From Candidatus Woesebacteria bacterium (GTDB taxonomy: Bacteria; Patescibacteriota; Microgenomatia; UBA8517): a stretch of 42,239 bases of DNA. Position numbers and translations under genes: made by a program. The notes under the pieces were generated by a model. That model saw only the letters and a program-made list of their open reading frames with translations. It made no database searches and was not told the origin of the DNA. The DNA lies in contig JAGUZK010000027.1 of the NCBI GenBank assembly GCA_020060845.1, forward strand, positions 1-42,239, given 5' to 3'. The stretch's first letter is position 1. Every line of letters starts with the position of its first letter. This document shows positions 1-7,235 of this stretch, in pieces.

Positions 1-611
1 ATGTAACTTCCTTCAATGCTCTTACTCATCTTTCCCTCCCCCGTTAATGATGGTACATAATGTCCCTTTGTCCTAAATTGCTCCGGCTCTGGGAAGTTTG
101 TCCCAAACCTTTCATTCATCTTTCTGGCAACTTCCCGCGTCACCTCAAGGTGTGGGAGCTGGTCATCCCCAACTGGGACAGCATCTGCTTTATAAAGCAA
201 AATATCCGAAGCCATCAAAACCGGATAGTAAAGCATAGCCATGTTGGCACTTTCCAGGCTTTCTTTTATTTTGTCTTTGTAGGTTGGCAAATGAAGCATC
301 CTTGCAACTGTCAGCACTGTTGAGAAAAGATATGAAAGCTCTATATGCTCAGGGATTTGAGACTGGATAAAAATTGTAGATTTTTTGGGGTCCAACCCTG
401 CCGAAAGATAATCTAAAACCACCCCGTAGACTGATTCTTGAAAGGTTTTGGGATCGTATGGGCTGTTAATCGAGTGCAGGTCAGCAACCATATAAAAAGT
501 CTCATATTCTGGATCCTCTTGAAGCGCAATCATTCCCTTAACCGCACCCAAATAATTTCCAATGTGCAGCCTCCCTGTTGCCCTAACGCCTGATAGAACT
601 CGTTTTTTCAT
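1..611 (-). CDS. trpS: Tryptophanyl-tRNA synthetase, N-terminal part (runs off the window edge)
   Basis: Reverse-strand translation from ATG at 611: MKKRVLSGVRATGRLHIGNYLGAVKGMIALQ...MLYYPVLMASDILLYKADAVPVGDDQLPHLEVTREVARKMNERFG...GKMSKS; class I aaRS HIGN and KMSKS motifs, TrpRS-type GDDQ. Not in the ORF track because it is open at the edge. Confidence 0.93.
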   Translation of the reverse strand, partial: MKKRVLSGVRATGRLHIGNYLGAVKGMIALQEDPEYETFYMVADLHSINSPYDPKTFQESVYGVVLDYLSAGLDPKKSTIFIQSQIPEHIELSYLFSTVLTVARMLHLPTYKDKIKESLESANMAMLYYPVLMASDILLYKADAVPVGDDQLPHLEVTREVARKMNERFGTNFPEPEQFRTKGHYVPSLTGEGKMSKSIEGSY

Positions 612-650
612 AAACTCAATTATATCCTAAATTAAACAAAAAGGATTTTT

Positions 651-809
651 TTAGATTTCTTTCGTAATATCAATTCCATATTTTCGTTTATATTCGTTAG
701 CTGCTTTACGAAAATCATCTTCTTGACACTCTGGACACCAGACTGTCAATTCATGCCAGGTTTGTATAATATCTACCACCCCCCTGCCACCACAAATCCT
801 ACACTCCAC
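651..809 (-). CDS. Small zinc-ribbon-like protein, 52 aa, GTG start
   Basis: Manual translation: (V)ECRICGGRGVVDIIQTWHELTVWCPECQEDDFRKAANEYKRKYGIDITKEI*; two CxxC pairs; GAGGGG upstream of GTG. Confidence 0.5.
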   Translation of the reverse strand: MECRICGGRGVVDIIQTWHELTVWCPECQEDDFRKAANEYKRKYGIDITKEI

Positions 810-923
810 GCCAAACTATCCCCTCGCCCAAATTTGGCGCAGGGGACACTCCTCTTTTTAATCCTTTGGCGCTTCTTTCTCGCCTTTGCCCTTCTTGTAA
901 AATTCCCATACTTTATCCTCAAT

Positions 924-951
924 CACTTAATTACTATATAGTAATTAAGTG
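924..951. repeat. 28-bp perfect palindrome
   Basis: CACTTAATTACTATATAGTAATTAAGTG equals its own reverse complement. Confidence 0.9.
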
Positions 952-961
952 CCATACTAAT

Positions 962-1240
962 TACATTAAAAAACCGCCCTCAGAAAACTATCTACACTCC
1001 CAAAAATCATCTTTTAGGGTTTTAAGATAGTCTTCCAAGGACGGTTTTGACCGTGGTGCCACCTTGTTTCGTCGCCTGCCAATTTCGGCAGGAAACCTCA
1101 TTACTAACAAGCTCCGCAGTTAAAAACTATGCGACACTCGTTCCTGTCTTTTTACGGTTTTGGCTCCGTCGCATACTTTTGCGCTCCTCCCCAGTCCCAA
1201 CCATACTGGATCAGCGGGTTTATTAGCTTATTAATAAGGT
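962..1240 (-). promoter_or_regulatory. T-box-type tRNA-sensing leader (antiterminator at ~1035-1070, stem III-like hairpin upstream, Stem I not confidently resolved)
   Basis: Reverse-strand RNA CAAGG-UGGCACC-ACGGU-CAAA-ACCGU-CCUUG: 5-bp helix, 7-nt bulge matching T-box consensus UGGNACC, 5-bp helix; preceded by CCUGCC...GGCAGG hairpin; the 3' half of the antiterminator is also the 5' half of a long terminator. Confidence 0.8.
968..1046 (-). terminator. Intrinsic terminator of the T-box leader
   Basis: AACCGUCCUUGGAAGACUAUCU pairs with AGAUAGUUUUCUGAGGGCGGUU (22 bp including G-U), followed by a U run. Confidence 0.85.
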
Positions 1241-1433
1241 ATTATAATAAATTAAATTCCAAAAAGCAAATTCGGTACAAATAAAAGAATTATAGCCTGC
1301 GACTTCTTGTTTTTTACAAATTCGCTAGACAATGTGGGTTTGTTTGACGAAATCCGAACCTTTTTTGAACAGAAACGATGGCGGGCTTCGCCCGGCTGAA
1401 TCGTTCGGCAAAATTCCTGAAAGTTTTATCTTG

Positions 1434-1507
1434 TGCCAAGGGTGGGATTCGAACCCACGACCGCAGCGTTATGAATGCTGTGCTCTAACCAGCTGAGCTA
1501 CCTTGGC
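1434..1507 (-). tRNA. tRNA-Met (CAU)
   Basis: Cloverleaf GCCAAGG-TA-GCTC..GAGC-A-CAGCA-TTCATAA-CGCTG-..-GTGGG-TTCGAAT-CCCAC-CCTTGGC-A; anticodon CAT; A31/C39 mismatch. Elongator Met versus Ile2 not resolved. Confidence 0.88.
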
Positions 1508-1663
1508 TTGCAAAAATTACTCACCAATAAGAAAGGTAACACTCTTTTTATATCCCCATCGTCTCTCCTGTCAAAATCACTGGCAACAGTATAAATTCAA
1601 CCCAAATTTTACATCAATCTTGAACTAATCTCAATATAAGTGTACAATTACTTGTTATTTACA

Positions 1664-1733
1664 TGCGGGGTAGTGTACGGCTGCACGGGAGGCTCATAAT
1701 CTCCCAGACTGGGTTCAACTCCCAGCCCCGCAA
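1664..1733 (+). tRNA. tRNA-Met (CAU), initiator-like
   Basis: TGCGGGG/CCCCGCA acceptor, loop CTCATAA, T arm CTGGG-TTCAACT-CCCAG; resembles bacterial fMet at the ends, anticodon loop and T loop, but is atypical in the anticodon stem and D arm. Confidence 0.75.
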
Positions 1734-1749
1734 CAAACTGCTCCAGCCC

Positions 1750-2148
1750 TCACCAGAAATGAAAAAATTTCATCCACTTTATCCAATTAGGGTCATTAGA
1801 TTCATCGGCCCCGCTACTTATATTTGGTGAAAATTTCTTAACTATCTCCGCATCTGGAAGAACTACCACTATTTCTCCCTCCTTAACCATTCCGAGATTG
1901 TTTCTTATCTGAAACTCTCTGAATTCATCACTTTCAACCATCTCTATTCTTTTTGCTAATTCGTCATTCTCTTTTCTTAGTGCTTCTACCCTCATTTGCG
2001 CTTCAGCAATTCGCAAGCTGGTTTTTTGTAGAGATCTTATACTCCTTACTGTCGAAACAGCACCGCCAACCACCACTAAAAGGAATATAAGCGATATCAC
2101 TTTTCCAATTTTTTCCTTGAGGACTCTAGCCCTATAGTTTTTTTTCAT
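1750..2148 (-). CDS. FtsB/DivIC-like septum formation initiator family protein
   Basis: N-terminal TM followed by short coiled coil (EAQMRVEALRKENDELAKRIEMVES...FREFQIRNNLGMVKEGEIVVVLP), typical DivIC/FtsB layout. Confidence 0.75.
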   Translation of the reverse strand: MKKNYRARVLKEKIGKVISLIFLLVVVGGAVSTVRSIRSLQKTSLRIAEAQMRVEALRKENDELAKRIEMVESDEFREFQIRNNLGMVKEGEIVVVLPDAEIVKKFSPNISSGADESNDPNWIKWMKFFHFW

Positions 2149-2228
2149 CTTGCCTAGTAAAGCTACAAAAAAGCCTTCAATGCAGCTTAATTGTCTTGAC
2201 CTTTTTTGTTATACTATGTTAATATAGC

Positions 2229-3107
2229 TTGAACAAAATTATGACCTCCCAAGACTCACTTAAAGTTATCTTACCAAAGTTTATCAAAAACTTGGAAGAC
2301 AAAGGTCGCTCACCATCTACTATACTTGCCTATAGAGCAGACCTTGAACAGCTAATTAATTTTTTAGCAAAAAATAATAAATCTGTTCCGACCGAAATCA
2401 CTCAATCAGATATTGAAGCATTTAGGGATAGTCTAGCAACAGAAAAATATACCCCCAAATCAGTCTCTAGAAAGCTCAATGCAATAAAGACATTCTTTCG
2501 CTGGCTTATGTCAAGTGGATTTATACATTCAAACCCAGCAGAAAATGTATCACATCCAAAACTTACCATGGCAATGCCGAAGTTTCTCTCATCCTTAGAA
2601 TATAGAGCTCTAAGAGATGTCGCCCGCACAGATATCCGCATATCCACAATTGTTGAGCTTTTCTTACAAACTGGATTAAGAATCTCAGAAGTTGCAAACC
2701 TAAAACTAGAAGATATATCAGCCAATCAAATTACTGTAAAAGCTTATGCCGCTCAACCCCAACGTACAGTTCCATTAAACAGATCAGCCCGGGAAGCTCT
2801 AGACAACTATCTAAGACAAAGACCAAAGACCGATTCCCCCTTTGTCTTCGTAAGCAAAAGTGGAAAACCGCTAGCTGTCAGAAACATAAGGGCAGCAATT
2901 GATAGGTACATGCAAAAAGCAGACATTCCCAGATATTCTGTTAACGACCTTCGTACAACATTTGTCGTCGAAAACTTAAAGGCTGGCGTGGACTTAATCT
3001 TAATTTCTCAAGTGTCCGGACACAAAAGAATTTCAACAACTGAGCGCTATCTGAAACTCGCGGGAATTAAAGAACCCGGCAAAAAACAGCAACTTGCAGA
3101 GCTTTAG
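2229..3107 (+). CDS. Tyrosine recombinase, XerC/XerD-like (ATG at 2241 may be the true start)
   Basis: N-terminal SAM-like domain (SPSTILAYRADLEQLINFL), TGLRISEVANL, NDLRTTF, SGHKRISTTERYLK. Confidence 0.9.
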   Translation: MNKIMTSQDSLKVILPKFIKNLEDKGRSPSTILAYRADLEQLINFLAKNNKSVPTEITQSDIEAFRDSLATEKYTPKSVSRKLNAIKTFFRWLMSSGFIHSNPAENVSHPKLTMAMPKFLSSLEYRALRDVARTDIRISTIVELFLQTGLRISEVANLKLEDISANQITVKAYAAQPQRTVPLNRSAREALDNYLRQRPKTDSPFVFVSKSGKPLAVRNIRAAIDRYMQKADIPRYSVNDLRTTFVVENLKAGVDLILISQVSGHKRISTTERYLKLAGIKEPGKKQQLAEL

Positions 3108-3277
3108 GCTGGGAAATACCCTTAAAGAGACCACTTCCACCCAAAGATATAGGCACTCACAAAGCGGACAATAATCTCAAGCAAGCGGATATATCCAGAT
3201 AACGGACTAGCTACCAAGGGTAAACCATCTTCCACCTCTCTACTGCTACTTCCTACAGCCTGCAAAATCTATCTCTG

Positions 3278-3349
3278 TGGGCCGAGATGGATTCGAACCA
3301 TCGACTCCTACTTTATAAGAGTAGTACTCTACCGCTGAGTTATCGGCCC
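3278..3349 (-). tRNA. tRNA-Ile (UAU)
   Basis: GGGCCGA-TA-ACTC..GAGT-A-CTACT-CTTATAA-AGTAG-GAGTC-GATGG-TTCGAAT-CCATC-TCGGCCC-A; all stems fully paired; anticodon TAT. Confidence 0.9.
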
Positions 3350-3540
3350 TGGTTTACAGTCGTGCAAAACTACAATCCCGGATCCTGGTACAAGGGAAAC
3401 ATCTTCTCCATCTTGAGTCACACTCCAAAACTGCACATCAGTCAAGACAGATTAGTAAGAAAAGCACTGCTTTGCCCTATTATATCAAAAAAATAAAACA
3501 GCTTTGGTTTAAGGCAATAAATTCCCCTCTTAGAACTTAT

Positions 3541-5871
3541 TTATAACCTTGCTCTCTTTGTAATTTCCTCCTCAACTAGTCTTATATCTCGACCATACTT
3601 AAGCCTGCTCATTTCCTTAATGATCTCTGCGACCTTGGGGTTTTTTTGAGACCTCCACTCCTGCATATCTTTTTCAATGCTCATTGAAAAAGGAGGAACG
3701 GGTTCGTTTCTAACGATAGTCTTTATATAAACGTGATATCTTTCAATATTAAGTAGGTCATCCTCAGAAAAAACTGGAGCAAACTCATGAGCAAGGTACT
3801 GTGCATCCGATACACCAACACGATAAGTAATTAGTGTTCCAACATTGCCAAAAATTGCATTTCTTACCTCATCATCAATCTGTCCAATAAACTGGTTGGC
3901 AACACAAAGCGCCAAGCGGTACTTTCTTGCTTCTGACAGTATCTGAGCAAAATCTGGGGTAGCAAAATTCTGAAACTCATCTACGTAAAGATAAAAGTCG
4001 CGTCTTTGTTCTTCAGGTATATCAGTACGACTCATTGCAGCCATCAAAATTCTGGGGACCAAAATTAATCCCAAAAAGCTTGAATTTTCCTCACCCAGCT
4101 CCCCCTTTGAAAGATTAATAAATAGAAGTTTGCCCTGATCCATAACTTCTCTAAAAGAAAATGACGATTTAGATTGACCGATAATATTTCTAATCATCTT
4201 GTTGGTGACAAATCGGCCAAACTTACTGGTAATGTAGTCCAAAACCTCCGATTTATGAAAATCAGATGTCTGGGCAATCTGATCAGTCCAATAGCGCCTG
4301 ACAATTGGGTCCTCAACCTTGGGTAAAAGCTCCTGGACATAGCGGGAGTCAGTTAGTGCTCTCATTACCTCAACAAATGTTGTCCCTTCCTCACTCATAA
4401 CAGTAAGCATTGCATTTCTTACAGCATGCTCAAATCTAGGACCAACAATACCAGTTTTATAGGGATCAAAAAGCTTATACATCATATTGATTACAGCTGT
4501 AGCTACAAAATGTTTTTGAAAATCTCCCTTCGCCTCAAGAAGATTAAGCCCCATAGGGCGTTCTGTATCGGAGGGCCTAAAGTAGATCACATCCTCCGCT
4601 CTTTCCGGAGGGACAAGCTCTAATATCTCCTCTACAGCATCTCCGTGAGGATCTATAAAGCAAAGGCCTTTGCCAGATTTCATGTCTTGGAGAATCCAAT
4701 CTTCCAAAAGCTTGGATTTACCTGTACCAGTTTTACCAACCAGATAAATGTGCCTTAACCTATCCTCATCAGACAAATAGACTGGTCTTTCCAATCCTCT
4801 GTAAACACTTTTTCCAAGATAAAGACCTTCCGTCGGGATCTCAGCCGGCGCCGGAGCAGACTTTGAGTACAGCCAATAAATATGGGGGGTAGTGATCTGG
4901 TTATTGGGAAAGTGAAAGATTGTAGCCAACTCCTCAGAATTTAATATCGATACCCTGTTTCCCCAAAAATGAAAAAGTGATTGATAACGATAAAGAAAAT
5001 TTTCCATAAATGCACCCTTCCTTCTTATCTTTCTTGATCCCAGTGAATTTAATTCTCCGTTAAACTGAGAAAACGCACCCATTATATTGGTAAGGTGTGC
5101 TTTGGCAGATGGCTCGTCCTCAGAGACTACAACAATTCTGATGTTTGTTTCAAAACCAGGTTTTGAAATCTTATTTTCTACAGCTTCCAGTGTTTTTGCA
5201 GAAACTGAAAATTTTGCCTTGCTAGGATCTGCCTCACGCTTGCGTGTCGCTGAAATAAACGAGGAGCCCGCCTTTTTCCAATCATTTTCTGCAGGGGATA
5301 TCAAAACCTGGATAGCAGCTGCTTCACCGTCACGCATCTTTGCCAATGCTGCGGTCAGAGCAGCCAAGGGGTCTGTTACTAGCTCCTTAAAAGTCTTAAT
5401 CGGATAATAATTTTCTTTTTTTAATTGAAGAGACTTATAAGCAACTTTTCCATCCTCTGTAAAAATATTATATTCATCAACAACCACTATCTCAGCATCA
5501 GGATATGCACCATGTACCTGCTTTTCAATTAAATCTTGATATTTAATTGGCGTCCAAATATAAAACCTAATGTCTTCCTTGCGAGCAACTATCTCAAAGG
5601 AGACTGCTGGTTGCATTCTAAATTTTTGTTTCCAGCCCCCTTTTTTGATGGAGTATAAAGAGGAAAAAAATTGTTCCATCGCATCAATTTTGATCTCATT
5701 ATTTTTAGGGACTGCAACTTGCAAAAGAACGGAATTGATTGACTCTTCCTCCCTTCCCAGACTGCGGACCCATATTAATACCAATACTGCAACACCAACA
5801 ACACCAAGCAAGAAAAAGCCTGAGAAAAATATTGTCAAGAAAAATATTGTTAAGTCAAATTGTAAAGGCAT
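3541..5871 (-). CDS. VirD4/TraG/HerA-like ATPase with N-terminal TM (type IV secretion-type DNA transfer family)
   Basis: N-terminal TM, Walker A GKTGTGKS, Walker B-like LYVDEFQNFA, ANQFIGQI, FIDPHGDAVEEIL. Confidence 0.85.
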   Translation of the reverse strand: MPLQFDLTIFFLTIFFSGFFLLGVVGVAVLVLIWVRSLGREEESINSVLLQVAVPKNNEIKIDAMEQFFSSLYSIKKGGWKQKFRMQPAVSFEIVARKEDIRFYIWTPIKYQDLIEKQVHGAYPDAEIVVVDEYNIFTEDGKVAYKSLQLKKENYYPIKTFKELVTDPLAALTAALAKMRDGEAAAIQVLISPAENDWKKAGSSFISATRKREADPSKAKFSVSAKTLEAVENKISKPGFETNIRIVVVSEDEPSAKAHLTNIMGAFSQFNGELNSLGSRKIRRKGAFMENFLYRYQSLFHFWGNRVSILNSEELATIFHFPNNQITTPHIYWLYSKSAPAPAEIPTEGLYLGKSVYRGLERPVYLSDEDRLRHIYLVGKTGTGKSKLLEDWILQDMKSGKGLCFIDPHGDAVEEILELVPPERAEDVIYFRPSDTERPMGLNLLEAKGDFQKHFVATAVINMMYKLFDPYKTGIVGPRFEHAVRNAMLTVMSEEGTTFVEVMRALTDSRYVQELLPKVEDPIVRRYWTDQIAQTSDFHKSEVLDYITSKFGRFVTNKMIRNIIGQSKSSFSFREVMDQGKLLFINLSKGELGEENSSFLGLILVPRILMAAMSRTDIPEEQRRDFYLYVDEFQNFATPDFAQILSEARKYRLALCVANQFIGQIDDEVRNAIFGNVGTLITYRVGVSDAQYLAHEFAPVFSEDDLLNIERYHVYIKTIVRNEPVPPFSMSIEKDMQEWRSQKNPKVAEIIKEMSRLKYGRDIRLVEEEITKRARL

Positions 5872-5942
5872 AAATTAATTATATACTTTCCTGTGTACTC
5901 TAAGAAGGTTTAGTACTTATATACCTCAACCCAAAAGAAGGC

Positions 5943-6392
5943 TTATCTGACATCAACAGGCGTTGTCCCAGATTTATTTCCTTCTTCATGCTTGTCTAGT
6001 TCAGGCTGTGTTTCAAGAGATGACTGTTCCAATCCTGACGTAGAGCTATCAGAAACTGGAATTTTAATTGACTGGGCAGTTATTATCCTTGCTCCGATAC
6101 TTAAAGCCTTCTTGATAATTCTTAGCCAAAAATTAGCAAGCCAAGTCAAAGCATTAACAGGATTTCCTTTTGCCCAGATTGAAAGCTGGGCAGGATCAGC
6201 AGGAATGGTGACAGTTTGAGCTTGGCTGCCCTTATCAGCTGACACAAATGTTCCAACTGGTTGCCTCACCTGCACCGGGGGCTTGGTCTGAGTCGATTGA
6301 CTACCCAAACCAGTGGGGGGGTTTTCTCCCGTCTCCACCAGAGGAGGAGCTTCTATACTGCTTAATGATTCGGTAGCTTCAACATTTGCCAT
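5943..6392 (-). CDS. Hypothetical protein with low-complexity Pro/Thr/Ser segments
   Basis: ORF in operon orientation; no recognised domain. Confidence 0.55.
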   Translation of the reverse strand: MANVEATESLSSIEAPPLVETGENPPTGLGSQSTQTKPPVQVRQPVGTFVSADKGSQAQTVTIPADPAQLSIWAKGNPVNALTWLANFWLRIIKKALSIGARIITAQSIKIPVSDSSTSGLEQSSLETQPELDKHEEGNKSGTTPVDVR

Positions 6393-6452
6393 GCCATAAA
6401 CATTCTATCATCCAAAAAGTAAATAAGAATAGGCCAAAGTGGTCATCAGAGA

Positions 6453-7004
6453 TCAACGCTTGCGACTATTGTCTTTCCAGATAATATCCGAGACCCCGTT
6501 TTTGAAGTTCTCATACCTCGCTAAAGTGTAGATATAGTCCGAAAGTCTATTCAAATACTGCATGATAAGACCAAGAGCCTTGTCTTGATTATAAACACGT
6601 AGCCTAACGACACTCCTTTCAGCCCGACGCACGAGAGACCTCAAATACTGCAAGTTTGCAGCTGTAGGAGTACCTCCAGGAAGGATAAAATTCTTAAGCA
6701 AAGGAAGCTGGCTTTCCATCTTATCTATCTCCTTCTCAAAGAAATTTACCCTTCTTTGATCTAACCTAAGATCGGACCCGGCAATTATCGAACCAATGGC
6801 AAGCAAATCTGACTGAATTCCCTGAAGAGTCTTTATTAGATTTCTATCTTCTGTAATGGAGGCAACTAACCCAATAAAACTGTTGACTTCATCAATTGTT
6901 CCAATTACAGAAATGACACGAGACGTTTTTGAAACTCTTTTCTCTTTAGCTTGCGAATAAAGACTTGTCTCTCCCGAATCACCCCTTTTAGTATAAACTG
7001 CCAT
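6453..7004 (-). CDS. pduO: Cob(I)alamin adenosyltransferase, PduO type
   Basis: MAVYTKRGDSGETSLYSQ...RVSKTSRVISVIGTIDEVNSFIGL...FILPGGTPTAANLQYLRSLVRRAERSVV...YLNRLSDYIYTLAR; PduO-family motifs. Confidence 0.92.
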   Translation of the reverse strand: MAVYTKRGDSGETSLYSQAKEKRVSKTSRVISVIGTIDEVNSFIGLVASITEDRNLIKTLQGIQSDLLAIGSIIAGSDLRLDQRRVNFFEKEIDKMESQLPLLKNFILPGGTPTAANLQYLRSLVRRAERSVVRLRVYNQDKALGLIMQYLNRLSDYIYTLARYENFKNGVSDIIWKDNSRKR

Positions 7005-7235
7005 AAAGCCAGTAAACGTTTGCTACTAGTTACCTTAAAACATAGATGGGCTTCAGAAAGATTCAGCCGAAGCCATTGTGTGGTCATTAGCTCCGAGAGG
7101 AGCCAATTTCCAATCCTTTCCAGATTTGGGCAGCCAACATAACAGCTCCAGCCGAATCTTACTAAAGCCCAATACTCATCTAAAAATACTAAAAAAAAGG
7201 CCAAAACTCAATGTATCAATCTGAAAACTTGTATA

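Noticed and set aside
962-1240. tmRNA or other stable RNA
   Set aside because: No tRNA-like acceptor/T-arm end; the UGGNACC bulge and competing terminator fit a T-box leader.
6905-7204. 99-aa ORF upstream of and overlapping pduO
   Set aside because: Out-of-frame overlap with the well-supported pduO start, no recognisable domain, and the region reads better as structured intergenic sequence.
7005-7235. Canonical cobalamin riboswitch before pduO
   Set aside because: No recognisable B12-box or core motifs; only generic hairpins, so reported as an unclassified structured candidate instead.
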